NCBI GenBank assembly: GCA_964605705.1
Contig: CAZSDW010000024.1
Coordinates: 1 to 51,135, forward strand
Direction of reading: 5' to 3'
Length of the DNA: 51,135 nt
Source of the DNA: CAZSDW01 sp964605705
GTDB lineage: Bacteria; Fidelibacterota; UBA2242
This document shows positions 32,376-41,600 of this stretch, piece after piece. Each line of letters begins with the position of its first letter. The first letter of the stretch is position 1. The notes beneath the pieces were generated by a model. It was not told the DNA's origin, did no database searches, and saw nothing but the letters and a program-made list of their open reading frames with translations. A program made the translations under genes and the position numbers.

Positions 32376-34162
32376 GATAATTCCTTTTTCTTTCCTGATA
32401 AATACAGATCAATGCCCCTGGCAGCCCGGTGTCCATCAGCAATGGCGCTGATGGCATCCGCAGTGTCGTTGACAATGTCTCCACCGGCAAATATTTTAGC
32501 CACGCTTGTCTGTCCGTATCGATCTGTTTCGACTTTGCTGCGTTTGAATTTTACTTGCGTTCCGATTTCTTCAGGTAAAAATGTATAGATCGGCGATTGC
32601 CCGATGGCTGAAATAATTGAGTCAACAGTCTCAGTGTAGGCTTCGCCAACGATCAGGACCGGCTTCGGGCGTTTTCCCGGACCCTGATCAACCATTTCGG
32701 CTTTGTTCCAGTTCAGCAATAATTTGTTGTTTTCTCCCTGATCAATCTGGACTGGAATTGCCTGAGTAACAAACTTCACACCTTCGTGCTTGGCTTCCTC
32801 GATCTCTTCCTGATCGGCGGGCATGTCCTCTTCCCGACGACGATAAAGAACGGTTACATCAGCACCAAGACGTCGGGCAGTCCGGGCGGCATCCATAGCC
32901 GTATTCCCGCCACCAATCACAATTACCTCTTTGCCGAGTTCCGGGATTTTGCCGTTGGTCACATCATCCAGCAACTGAATTCCCGGAAGGACGCCGGGAA
33001 AATGCTCGCCAGAAATCGACAGTGTGTATGAATCCTGCAACCCGACCGACAGAAATACCGCGTCATAATTTTTATAAATATCATCAAAGGATTCAGTAAT
33101 GCCGATTTCCACGCCGGTTTTCAATTCCACTCCCAGATCGAGAATCGCATTGATATCCTTATCCAGTTGATCGTAAGGCATCCGATATTCGGGAATTCCG
33201 TAGCGCACCATTCCACCGGCTTTGTCACTGGCTTCAAAAATCGTAACGCTATATCCGATCGTTGCCAGATAATATGCCGCGCTCAGACCCGCCGGACCGG
33301 CGCCGATAATCGCGACTTTTTTGCCATTCGGCTGGAACTCATTCTTCAGGATTTCTGCGATTTCCTTCCGGTCAACCTGGTCGATAATGTAACGTTTCAA
33401 CCAACGGATTGCGATTGGATCGCCATTTATACCAATCGAGCAAACTTCTTCACAACGATGGGTACAGATTCTGCCGCAGGTGGCTGACATAGGGTTGGTT
33501 TCATAGAGAATCCGCACGGCTTCCGGGATATTATCCTCGCGGATGGCTTTGATATAATTCGGGATATCCATGTGAGCAGGACAGGTAGCAATACACAATC
33601 CGCACTGCACACAGCGGTCGGCTTCTTTGATCGCCTGCTTTTTGGAATATCCCTTAACCAGTTCAATAAATGATTTGACACCTTCCTTCGGATCGACCAT
33701 CTCCATCGCAATCCGGTCGTGATCGAGCAACTTGTAACCGTTCCCGAGTTTATAGCCGGTTTCTTTATTAGTCCAGAAATTAGCCGGATCACCCGGCACA
33801 ATCCGGAATTTATCGGCGTCAGTATCCACCCAGGTATATTCCCGGGTCATAGTCAGGGAATCCGTCGTGCAGATGTCCACACAGAGAGCACACCAGCAGC
33901 AACGCCCGTAATCAATTATCGGACGCAGCCCGCTGTCATCCTTTGTTGTCACAATGCCTTCCATCGGCACTATGTCAATCGCCGCATTCTGGCAGATGTC
34001 GGCACAGGTACCACAACCGATACATTTGTCCAGATCGTTGTTGTGAAAACCGCGATAGCGCGGTGCGCCCGGACGGTCTTTCAGCGGATCGGGTGTCGTA
34101 TAGGGCTTTTCAAAAGCCCGTTTCCAGACATAAAAGGGTGATATGATATCCTTCAGACTCAT
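32372..34162 (-). CDS. Ferredoxin-GltD fusion: NAD(P)H-linked oxidoreductase subunit of the Mbx-like complex
   Basis: The 596-residue protein joins two modules. Residues 1-125 are NuoI/MbxN-like, with CIGCGTCADIC and CCWCALCVDIC, each for one [4Fe-4S] cluster, preceded by RYRGFHNNDLDK. Residues 150-596 are GltD/NfnB-like: CVQCGLCIATCP and CGRICTHRCEEVC for Fe-S clusters, the FAD motif VAIIGAGPAGLSAAYYL, and the NAD(P)H motif VIVIGGGNTAMDAARTARRL. It is 4 bp after the large-subunit gene. The likely role is electron transfer between the membrane complex and NAD(P)H; direction cannot be told. I recall similar mbx-linked gltD genes in Thermotogales, but could not check. Confidence 0.9.
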   Translation of the reverse strand: MSLKDIISPFYVWKRAFEKPYTTPDPLKDRPGAPRYRGFHNNDLDKCIGCGTCADICQNAAIDIVPMEGIVTTKDDSGLRPIIDYGRCCWCALCVDICTTDSLTMTREYTWVDTDADKFRIVPGDPANFWTNKETGYKLGNGYKLLDHDRIAMEMVDPKEGVKSFIELVKGYSKKQAIKEADRCVQCGLCIATCPAHMDIPNYIKAIREDNIPEAVRILYETNPMSATCGRICTHRCEEVCSIGINGDPIAIRWLKRYIIDQVDRKEIAEILKNEFQPNGKKVAIIGAGPAGLSAAYYLATIGYSVTIFEASDKAGGMVRYGIPEYRMPYDQLDKDINAILDLGVELKTGVEIGITESFDDIYKNYDAVFLSVGLQDSYTLSISGEHFPGVLPGIQLLDDVTNGKIPELGKEVIVIGGGNTAMDAARTARRLGADVTVLYRRREEDMPADQEEIEEAKHEGVKFVTQAIPVQIDQGENNKLLLNWNKAEMVDQGPGKRPKPVLIVGEAYTETVDSIISAIGQSPIYTFLPEEIGTQVKFKRSKVETDRYGQTSVAKIFAGGDIVNDTADAISAIADGHRAARGIDLYLSGKKKELS

Positions 34163-34166
34163 TCCT

Positions 34167-35336
34167 CTACCTCTCGATTTCCGGTGGATAGGTATGCAGC
34201 GATGTCATCAAGCCCGCCACATCAGCCAGGTTCACATTGACTATCAAATCTTCCAATAACGCCACAGCATGGGTATAACTCGGTCCCCGAACATAAACCC
34301 GCCGGGGCAGTTCGCTGCCATCGGTGACCACGAAATAGCCGTACTCGCCACGGGTGGATTCAGCTTTCACATAGGTTTCACCGACAGGGATTTTCCAATG
34401 CAGTACATTGGGCAGTTTCGTATGAATTTTACTGCTGCCGTCAATATGTTTCATAATTTGCCGGATCAGATCAATGCTCTGAAACATTTCCCGGTATCGC
34501 ACCAGCAACCGTTCATATGCATCGGATACTGTTCCGGTGACCACTTCAAAATCCAAGTGTTCATACATCAGATATGGTGAATCCTTACGAACATCTCGTT
34601 TGATGCCGGCAGCCCGGGCAATCGGTCCGACGATACCGTACTGATCAATCATTGCTCTGTTAATGATTCCCAGTCCCTTCGCCCTCATTTTGATGATGGC
34701 ATTATTGAGAAATACTTTCTCGATTTCACCCATCAGTTTTTCGATATTTTGCAGTGTGTTTTCCAATCGCTGATCAAATCCGTCGGGCAGAACATTGCGC
34801 ACACCGCCGGGAATCATATACATGTGATATACTCTGCCACCGCTCAGTTCTTCAAAAAGGTCCAGCATATAATCACGATGCGTAACCGCCCACTGCCCGA
34901 TCGGTCCCAGTCCGAAAGCGCCCGCGTGCCCGCCGATCCACATCAGGAAACTGGTCAGCCGCGACATTTCCATATTCAGGGTTCGCAGCCATTTTGCCTG
35001 CTCGGGGATTTCGATCCCAGCCAGTTCTTCAACTGCGGCGGCGTAAAGGTATTCGTTGGTGTCCGGTTCAGGAACACAGATGCGGCATACAATTGGAAAA
35101 TTCTGGATAAATTTCCGTCGCTCCATCAGTTTTTCAAAACCGCGGTGCAGATAGCCCACATGAGTGCGGCACTCCACCACTTCATCACCGCAAACCGTCA
35201 GTTCCAGCGACATATTACCGGTGACACCGGGATGTTGCGGTCCCTGCCAGATTTTCAGGTATTTTCCGGAATCCAGATCGATAATGGCTTTGCCATCCAC
35301 AATGTCCGGATATTTACTGCGATCAGCGCTGAACAT
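34167..35336 (-). CDS. Mbx/NuoD-like large subunit
   Basis: The 389-residue subunit has GPQHPGVTG (32-40), GYLHRGFEKL (61-70) and RVYVRGPSYTHAVALL, so it belongs to the [NiFe]-hydrogenase-large/NuoD family. Of the two CxxC pairs that hold Ni-Fe in hydrogenases, a first pair is present as CRIC (84-87), but the C-terminal DPCxxC is replaced by LADVAGLMTSLHTY, so it cannot hold a normal Ni-Fe site. That pattern resembles the Mbx/Mbs group. The start at 35336 has GGAG eight bases upstream and shares one base with the previous stop; the longer frame to 35456 lies in the neighbouring gene. Confidence 0.9.
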   Translation of the reverse strand: MFSADRSKYPDIVDGKAIIDLDSGKYLKIWQGPQHPGVTGNMSLELTVCGDEVVECRTHVGYLHRGFEKLMERRKFIQNFPIVCRICVPEPDTNEYLYAAAVEELAGIEIPEQAKWLRTLNMEMSRLTSFLMWIGGHAGAFGLGPIGQWAVTHRDYMLDLFEELSGGRVYHMYMIPGGVRNVLPDGFDQRLENTLQNIEKLMGEIEKVFLNNAIIKMRAKGLGIINRAMIDQYGIVGPIARAAGIKRDVRKDSPYLMYEHLDFEVVTGTVSDAYERLLVRYREMFQSIDLIRQIMKHIDGSSKIHTKLPNVLHWKIPVGETYVKAESTRGEYGYFVVTDGSELPRRVYVRGPSYTHAVALLEDLIVNVNLADVAGLMTSLHTYPPEIER

Positions 35337-35869
35337 CAGTTCTCTCCTTCGGGATAGAGTTTGGACTTCATGTAAGTTTCCGGATCGTTGGTTTCCCGTC
35401 CCGGACGCGGAAAGAAGGTTTTTTCCGAATATTCCTTTGTATCGAAATCCCGGCACATGGGCGGAATATTATCCCAGCCTTCCAGGATAAAATTCTCTCC
35501 CTGCCGTGGACTGCCCGGAAATCCAATTCCAAACATCTCTTTTAATTCCTGTTGGTAGGTTTTGGCTTGTTTCCAGAGATGGTGAATGCTGTGCATTTCC
35601 GCGGATTCCCGGTCGATCAGCACCCGCAATCCGAGGTCCTTATGACTCATATAATTATGCAGCATATAGGTCAATTGAAATCTCTGTTCTTCGATCCGAT
35701 CCACTGCTGTGAGGAAAACAAGATGGGTGAATCCTTCAACATCCCGCAGATGCGTAATCAGGGCAACCGCCTGCTCTTTCTTCACCGTAATAAACGTCAG
35801 ATCTGCTCGCTGATGATTAACATTGCTGATCGTAAATTGCTGTTTCAGATGATTGATAAACTCTTTCAT
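35336..35869 (-). CDS. NuoC/MbxK-like subunit
   Basis: The 177-residue protein has NuoC-family features: THLVFLTAVDRIEEQRFQLTYML, LGLRVLIDRESAEMHSIHHLW, and the hallmark YQQELKEMFGIGFPG (the family's ERExxDxxGIxFxGHP). It would bridge the small and large subunits of the peripheral arm. AGGAG six bases upstream fixes ATG 35869 as the start, rather than the longer open frame. Confidence 0.88.
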   Translation of the reverse strand: MKEFINHLKQQFTISNVNHQRADLTFITVKKEQAVALITHLRDVEGFTHLVFLTAVDRIEEQRFQLTYMLHNYMSHKDLGLRVLIDRESAEMHSIHHLWKQAKTYQQELKEMFGIGFPGSPRQGENFILEGWDNIPPMCRDFDTKEYSEKTFFPRPGRETNDPETYMKSKLYPEGEN

Positions 35870-35876
35870 GGATCTC

Positions 35877-36509
35877 CTACCAGTTGTAGTCCGGCATATT
35901 CCAGTCTTTAATGATTTTTTTCTGGTTGGCTTTGTACCAGTCCAGGTTTTCAATATATTTATTCGCGCCTTCGGCTTTGCCCGCTTTGATAAGTATTTTC
36001 AGCAAATCGAATCCGGCAATAATCGACTCCGGGCGCGGCATGCAACCAGCAATATAAACATCAACCGGGATATAATGATCGATGCGGTTGATCGTATTGT
36101 AACTGTCCCAGTACATACCGCCGTTGATCGGACAACTGCCCAGGGCGATGACGAATTTCGGTTGCTGCATCTGTTCGTAGCTGCGGATAATCCGCTTGGT
36201 GGTCTTCACCGATGCATAACCGCCGATGATGAACACCGACGATTGCCGTGGTGTCGGGCGCGGCGCAATGCCGTAGCGATACATATCATAACGGGCAGTC
36301 ATCAGCGGGCGCAATTCCACGGCTCCGCAACCGGTTCCGAATCCCAGCAGCCAGAGCGAATTCGCCCGTGACCAGTTCAGGAATTTTTCCATATATTTAG
36401 CTAGTGGTCCGGACGGTTCCGGTTTGGCGTCGCAAAAATAGTCCCTTTCGAGTTCCGGCAGACCGTTATTCTTAAAAATCAATAATTTTTTCTCTTTTGT
36501 CACATCCAC
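35877..36509 (-). CDS. NuoB/MbxJ-like small subunit with an altered cluster motif
   Basis: The 210-residue protein belongs to the NuoB/hydrogenase-small family. The usual tandem CC motif of NuoB reads GTGCGAVE here: Cys61 is kept and the next Cys is Gly62. The other ligands are present as GSCP (Cys126) and AGCMPRP (Cys156), leaving three visible ligands. CRIC of the large subunit might give the fourth. A GTG start at 36509 is used. The gene lies between the MbxK-like and MbxM-like genes with short gaps. Confidence 0.85.
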   Translation of the reverse strand: MDVTKEKKLLIFKNNGLPELERDYFCDAKPEPSGPLAKYMEKFLNWSRANSLWLLGFGTGCGAVELRPLMTARYDMYRYGIAPRPTPRQSSVFIIGGYASVKTTKRIIRSYEQMQQPKFVIALGSCPINGGMYWDSYNTINRIDHYIPVDVYIAGCMPRPESIIAGFDLLKILIKAGKAEGANKYIENLDWYKANQKKIIKDWNMPDYNW

Positions 36510-36515
36510 TCCACA

Positions 36516-37427
36516 TTACAGCATAAAAATAATCACGGCGGCTATTCCCAGCAGCGTCGGCACACCCAGAAAAAAGCGAATCGACTGCTCAGTCCGGAAT
36601 CGTGGGAATGATACACCCACAACGACCGAAAGCATATAGAGCATAAAGGTTTTCAGCATCATAGCGAAAATATTGGTCGCGCCGCCCAGAAAAAGATTCA
36701 TGAACAGAACCAGTTTTGCTGACAGGAAAATTGCCCGGTTGGTCTGCAGAATACCCAGAAACGAACTCTGCATTTCCGTCGGTGGTCCTATGGGTACTTC
36801 CTGGGGCGCCAGGACAATGTCAAAAGGCGAGTGCATATTCATCCCCAGCAATGCGAACAATCCGGCAAATGTCGCCAGCGGATTTGTAAACAGCGTCCAA
36901 CTCAGGATGCCGCCTTGCTGAGCCGCAACCATTTCCGTAATTGATAGCGTATGATATTGAATCGCCAGGGCAATCACTGACAGTGCAAACGGTAATTCAA
37001 AAGATGTCATCTGGGAAAGTCCGCGCCCAACGGCAATCGCACTGTAGGGATGTCCACCTTCCCCCGCACCCAATGCCATACCCAATTGACCGAAAAAGAT
37101 GAAGTACATTACCAGTAGCAGATCACCGGAAAAACTCAGGTTGGCAAACACAACGGATCCGTAAATCGCCGGAATGAACAGGTACGTTCCCAGTCCGCCA
37201 GCCAGACGAAAAACCGGTCCCAGGAAAAACATAACGCCATGAGAAATCGCGGTGCGCTTGGCATAAGTTTTTAATATATCCAGCCAGGGTTGCCAGATTG
37301 GTGGTCCGATCCTACCATGTGCCCGTGCTACGATTTTACGCACCAGACCATTCAGCAAGAGTCCGTAATTGAGAATAACAAACACTGAAATCAGAATATA
37401 TAAACCGGTTCGCAAAATGTTCTCCAT
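36516..37427 (-). CDS. NuoH/MbxM-like membrane subunit
   Basis: The 303-residue protein with eight predicted helices links the peripheral arm to the ion-pumping membrane arm. It has ARAHGRIGPPIWQPWLDILKTYAKRT, corresponding to NuoH GPNRVGPxGxLQPLADxxK, and SPFDIVLAPQEVPIGPPTEMQ, the NuoH-type acidic loop. GGAGG lies upstream of ATG 37427, which shares a base with the preceding stop. Confidence 0.93.
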   Translation of the reverse strand: MENILRTGLYILISVFVILNYGLLLNGLVRKIVARAHGRIGPPIWQPWLDILKTYAKRTAISHGVMFFLGPVFRLAGGLGTYLFIPAIYGSVVFANLSFSGDLLLVMYFIFFGQLGMALGAGEGGHPYSAIAVGRGLSQMTSFELPFALSVIALAIQYHTLSITEMVAAQQGGILSWTLFTNPLATFAGLFALLGMNMHSPFDIVLAPQEVPIGPPTEMQSSFLGILQTNRAIFLSAKLVLFMNLFLGGATNIFAMMLKTFMLYMLSVVVGVSFPRFRTEQSIRFFLGVPTLLGIAAVIIFML

Positions 37428-40400
37428 CAGCGACCTCCCGAAATAAAATAGAGCACAACAACATACAGAATAATATGCAGCGCGTAAGTTTGACCATTGC
37501 CGGTATAAATCTGCCGAAACAGCGCCGCCAGCGATTGTGTCCATTCCGATACTGCCTTCCAGAACCGGGTGGCATAGGGACGCGCCAGGAATCCTAATGC
37601 TTTCTGGTATGGTGCAAAAAAGTTAAAGGCGACATGCGTGGTTTCCGGCCGGTCAGGACGCTCCGCTGCAAAGACAATATTAAATTGCTTGACCAGCTGC
37701 GGTTTCCGCTGCGTCAGGATCAGGATTACCAACGGCAGCATGAAAACTCCCATCGTGACATACATGACCGCATTGCCGTTCCAGTAACCCAGCGAGCTGA
37801 GTACCGTATAGCCACTCCAGTCAATGGTTGTGGCGAAATAATTTGAAACAGCGGCAATTAACGGTTTGATGATCAGGTTCGGGAACATTGAAATCGCCAT
37901 GATTGCTATAATTAACAAATATTGCGGTACCAGATACCAGAGTGACGCCTCTTTGATTTTCTTAAATTTTGGTTTCGGCTGCCCGAGGAAAATTGCATGG
38001 ATCAGCCGGTAGCAATACAAAAAGGCGATTGTACTGGCGAAAAAGGCTATCGCGGTCTGCAAGTACCAGCCCCGCTCTATGCCAGCGGTATAGAGCAGCC
38101 ATTTCGCACCGAACCCAGACAACGGCGGCACACCGGAAAGCGCAATAATCGCAATTAAAACCGAAATAAAGGAAAATGGCATCCGCTTGATTAAACCACC
38201 CATTTCGTACATCGTACGGGTGCCTGTTCGGGATAATACGCCGGCAATCGCAATGAATAAAAGCGCTTTGAAAAACAGGTGATTAAATGACAGATACAGC
38301 GCTGAAATCCAGCCCAGGTGTGACAGCATCGCCACCGACAAAACCATATAGCCAACCTGCCCCATACTGGAGTAAGCCAGCAGTTTTTTAATGTCCTCCT
38401 GGAAAATTGCCATCAATGTGCCAATCAATGCCGTAGCGGCTCCCAGCCAGCCTAACGCGGTGCTGATCTCAATTTTGCCTAGCAGCGATTTTCCAAAAAT
38501 ACCAGCCACCAGCAGCATCCCGAAAATACCAGCTTTGCTGAGAATTGAGGAAATCAGCGGCGAGACATCATCCTCGGCTTCGGCATAGGAACCAGGTAAC
38601 CAGATATGCAGTCCCAGGGTTCCGGTTTTGATTAAAAAACCAATCAACAGAAACGCATATATCACTGATCCATAGGCGGTTACAGTATTCATTGAAAGGA
38701 TATTAATATCACCGGTTCCGGCAAAAGCATAGGCAAATCCGGTCAGAATAAAATAGGTGCCCGCCAGTGAAAAAAGGATGTACAGCAGGCTGTGGTCACG
38801 GGCTTGCTGACCTCGTAAAATTAGTAAAAACGAACTGATCGTCATCAGCTCCCAGGCATAGAAAAATTGGATTGTCGTTTCCGATTTTAGCAGAATTCCC
38901 AGCGACAAAAACATCATCAGAACGAAGGGATAAAAGCCGGTTCTTTTGTCTGAAGCATGGAGGGTTGCAATTAATTGGATTAACCCACCTCCCAGAAACA
39001 GTATTCCAAATAGTTGAAAAATGCCATCCAATTGAGGAATGACATGATAGGCAAATGCACCGATCACCACGATTGTCAATACACCTTTCAGCTTTGCCGG
39101 CAACCAGTCCAGGGCAAAGAATAACGCAGCGATGATCAAAGGCGTATAAAAAATCGGATTCAGGGAATAATAACTGATGATCATTAAAAAACCGGCGTTG
39201 AACAGCCCTACCATGAAAAGTATCGGTGGCAGGATCTTCTGAAAACTGAGTTCCACCGGCTGTTCCGGATTTCCCTTGACAACTATGACGAACCAGCGAA
39301 TCAGGTAAACCGCTTCAAGAAATGATCCCAGCAGAATGGCGAATATCCAGAAATGCTGACCGCTGTTCGCCAGGTAGAGAATCAGTTCCCATTTTGCCCA
39401 GAATCCGGGAAAGGGCGGCAAGCCGACCAATGCAAAAATAAAACTGCCAAATATAAATAATAATAACGGCGATTTTCGCAATGCAGACCATTTTTCCGTG
39501 TCCTGTTCCTTGAACAAACCCGCCAGCCAGAAGAGTCCGGCTTTGGCTAAAAAATGATTCAGAAAAAGACCACCGACGATAATTATAATTAAATTCTGCG
39601 GCGGAATGCCACAGGAGTTTTTCATTATTATACTCAGAGCCGCCAGCACCAGCCCCATCTGGGCAATTGAAGAATACCCCAGAAGGCGTTTGGCATTACG
39701 CTGCTTCAGTCCCAGCAAATTAGAAAAGACAAAGGTAATCACGCCAACTCCCGCCAGCAGGTCCAGCATTGTCAGATTCAGCAGCGGCATGAGTTTATAA
39801 ATGACAAAAAACATTGCTGCGGAACTGGCTGTCGCAATGACCGCCACTACCCCGCTGTTGACCGCCTGATAAACATCCAACGCCCAGCCATTCGCCGGAA
39901 AAGGTTTCAGCTCAATGACTATCGCTGTCAGAGTCAGAAACAGCGCCAAAAAACCAGCCGTTCCGGAAATGAGTTCTTTGGAAGCGATCATTGTATCCAG
40001 ATTCAACGTCCCCGTCAATCGATACAGGTAGATAGTCCCGATCAGGAATAGCGATGAGGCAATGCCGCCGGCGATGATGTATTTGAATCCAGCGCTCAAT
40101 GAATCCCGGTTACGCTCGATGCCAATCAGGGCATAGGTGGCAATGGAGGTAATTTCCATGAAAACGAATAGGTTGAACAGGTCCCGGGTCATGATTAATC
40201 CGTCAATACCCATAATCACCATCAGGAACAACAGCATTGCGTGGACCTTGGAATGACGGAATTTGCCGATCAGATACACAGCGCTCAGCAGTCCGACGAT
40301 ATTCGACAGAAATACGAATATCGCTTCCTCAAGTCCCAGTTGCAGATTGATTGAATAGGGCGCCTGAAAGCCAGCTGTATAAATTACGGCGGTTTCGACG

Positions 40401-40561
40401 CCCTGCATCAGAGCAATCAGCCACTGCCCGGCAATAACCGCCATTGCTGATAAAGCAGCGAAAAATACCAGCATCGCTAAGGAACGATGGAGTTTGTCAA
40501 TCAACGCCAGCAGGAAACCGGTGCCCAGTGCAATAATAAACAGATAGAGCGGATTTACCAT
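37427..40561 (-). CDS. Fused double antiporter subunit (MrpD/NuoN-like plus MbxH/NuoL-like)
   Basis: The 1044-residue protein carries two complete proton-conducting antiporter-type modules in one chain, each with about 14 helices. Module 1 (about 1-480) has IELKPFPANGWALDVYQAVNSGVVAVI, LLGYSSIAQMGLVLA and GLPPFPGFWAKWELIL. Module 2 (about 490-900) has FFYAWELMTISSFLLI, with the TM5 Glu, LHIWLPGSYAEAEDDVSPLISSILSKAG, LLAYSSMGQVGYMVL and GVPPLSGFGAKWLLY, followed by a cytoplasmic stretch and one last helix. Mrp/Mbx systems normally encode these as separate proteins. The first module has a less typical TM7 motif; the second is textbook. It overlaps its neighbours on both sides. Confidence 0.92.
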   Translation of the reverse strand: MVNPLYLFIIALGTGFLLALIDKLHRSLAMLVFFAALSAMAVIAGQWLIALMQGVETAVIYTAGFQAPYSINLQLGLEEAIFVFLSNIVGLLSAVYLIGKFRHSKVHAMLLFLMVIMGIDGLIMTRDLFNLFVFMEITSIATYALIGIERNRDSLSAGFKYIIAGGIASSLFLIGTIYLYRLTGTLNLDTMIASKELISGTAGFLALFLTLTAIVIELKPFPANGWALDVYQAVNSGVVAVIATASSAAMFFVIYKLMPLLNLTMLDLLAGVGVITFVFSNLLGLKQRNAKRLLGYSSIAQMGLVLAALSIIMKNSCGIPPQNLIIIIVGGLFLNHFLAKAGLFWLAGLFKEQDTEKWSALRKSPLLLFIFGSFIFALVGLPPFPGFWAKWELILYLANSGQHFWIFAILLGSFLEAVYLIRWFVIVVKGNPEQPVELSFQKILPPILFMVGLFNAGFLMIISYYSLNPIFYTPLIIAALFFALDWLPAKLKGVLTIVVIGAFAYHVIPQLDGIFQLFGILFLGGGLIQLIATLHASDKRTGFYPFVLMMFLSLGILLKSETTIQFFYAWELMTISSFLLILRGQQARDHSLLYILFSLAGTYFILTGFAYAFAGTGDINILSMNTVTAYGSVIYAFLLIGFLIKTGTLGLHIWLPGSYAEAEDDVSPLISSILSKAGIFGMLLVAGIFGKSLLGKIEISTALGWLGAATALIGTLMAIFQEDIKKLLAYSSMGQVGYMVLSVAMLSHLGWISALYLSFNHLFFKALLFIAIAGVLSRTGTRTMYEMGGLIKRMPFSFISVLIAIIALSGVPPLSGFGAKWLLYTAGIERGWYLQTAIAFFASTIAFLYCYRLIHAIFLGQPKPKFKKIKEASLWYLVPQYLLIIAIMAISMFPNLIIKPLIAAVSNYFATTIDWSGYTVLSSLGYWNGNAVMYVTMGVFMLPLVILILTQRKPQLVKQFNIVFAAERPDRPETTHVAFNFFAPYQKALGFLARPYATRFWKAVSEWTQSLAALFRQIYTGNGQTYALHIILYVVVLYFISGGR

Positions 40562-40908
40562 TTCAACTCCTCAAAATCGTTGATATCCAGAGACTGCCTG
40601 CGTTGATACAGATTGACAGCATACACCAGCATTAGAGCTGTAACCGCTAAGCCGATTACAATCGCGGTCAGAACCAAAGCCGACGGTATTGGATCTACCA
40701 CCTGGTGAATTGCATCCGTTTTTGCTACCGCAGCGTCAATAATCGGCGCCGTTTTACCTTTGATATAACCGATCGACACAATCAGCAAATGGATGCCGGT
40801 GTCGATGATAGAAAATCCGATAATGATTTTAATGAGATTCCGCTGGGTCAGCATGCCCCAGAGTCCCAGAATAACCAACGCAATCCCGATAATCGAAACC
40901 AGTGTCAT
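40555..40908 (-). CDS. MrpC/NuoK-like subunit
   Basis: The 117-residue protein has three helices. QRNLIKIIIGFSIIDTGIHLLIVSIGY is the MrpC/NuoK first Glu-region segment (with Asp here), and DPIPSALVLTAIVIGLAVTALML is the conserved MrpC ending (DPxPxALVLTAIVI). It is homologous to NuoK and part of the Na+/H+ antiporter module. Overlaps both neighbours by a few bases. Confidence 0.93.
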   Translation of the reverse strand: MTLVSIIGIALVILGLWGMLTQRNLIKIIIGFSIIDTGIHLLIVSIGYIKGKTAPIIDAAVAKTDAIHQVVDPIPSALVLTAIVIGLAVTALMLVYAVNLYQRRQSLDINDFEELKW

Positions 40909-41600
40909 GACTCACTCCTTTGCATACTGTCAAGAATGCCGACCAGCTCGGAACCGACTTTCAGTCCGATCAGTGAGTAGATGACCGGTATAGCGCCGGC
41001 GCTGAACAAGCGTCCGAAATCACCCAGCGGCAGAATCCGGTTGTCCAGAAAACCCGCTGCCAGGTAAAGCCCCAGCACTCCGATAAGTACATAAAACGCG
41101 CCGGACAATGACTCAATCGTATTTAAAAGTTTATGATTCATTTCCGATTGTGGAGCCGCCAGTAGTGATAACAGCACTGCCGAGGCTATCACCACACCAC
41201 CCTGAAATCCGCCGCCCGGCGTCAGGTGTCCGTGCAGGAAAATATAAATCCCAAATAAAAATATCAACGGCATCAGCAACGCGGTTCCGGTTTGCAGAAT
41301 TTCCGATGATTCCCGTTTTTTCACAGGCACCACAACCGTATCTTTACGACGACGCAGCAGAAATCCCACTCCGGCGGTCGCAATAAACAGCACCGCTACC
41401 TCTCCCAGCGTATCCAGTCCACGATAGGTCACAATCACTGAAGTCACCAGATTGGCACCACCCAGTTCATCCGGTCCGTCCTGAACATATTTCTGCGCCA
41501 GGGAATTCAACACCGTTTGAGGCTGAATCTCCGAAACCAGCGGCAGGAGCATTATCGTAAAAAATACCAGTACCAGCAGAATCAGCATTCGTTTAACCAT
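40905..41600 (-). CDS. Fused MbxE-MrpB-like subunit
   Basis: The 231-residue protein joins two pieces. Residues 1-90 resemble the C-terminal part of MrpA (MbxE-like), with VTSVIVTYRGLDTLGEVAVLFIAT. Residues 105-231 are MrpB/MbxF-like with HGHLTPGGGFQGG, a family hallmark. I start at ATG 41600, which has GGAGG six bases upstream; the longer frame to 41651 overlaps the previous gene too far. It is part of the antiporter module of the Mbx-like complex. Confidence 0.9.
   Translation of the reverse strand: MVKRMLILLVLVFFTIMLLPLVSEIQPQTVLNSLAQKYVQDGPDELGGANLVTSVIVTYRGLDTLGEVAVLFIATAGVGFLLRRRKDTVVVPVKKRESSEILQTGTALLMPLIFLFGIYIFLHGHLTPGGGFQGGVVIASAVLLSLLAAPQSEMNHKLLNTIESLSGAFYVLIGVLGLYLAAGFLDNRILPLGDFGRLFSAGAIPVIYSLIGLKVGSELVGILDSMQRSES

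Noticed and set aside
34749..35357. A 202-residue plus-strand open frame opposite the Mbx-like large subunit
   Set aside because: It is a shadow of a conserved gene with no ribosome-binding site or recognisable motif.
34167..36509. Annotation of the Mbx-like genes as a [NiFe] hydrogenase
   Set aside because: The large subunit lacks the C-terminal CxxC required for Ni-Fe binding, and the small subunit lacks the hydrogenase CxxC pattern.
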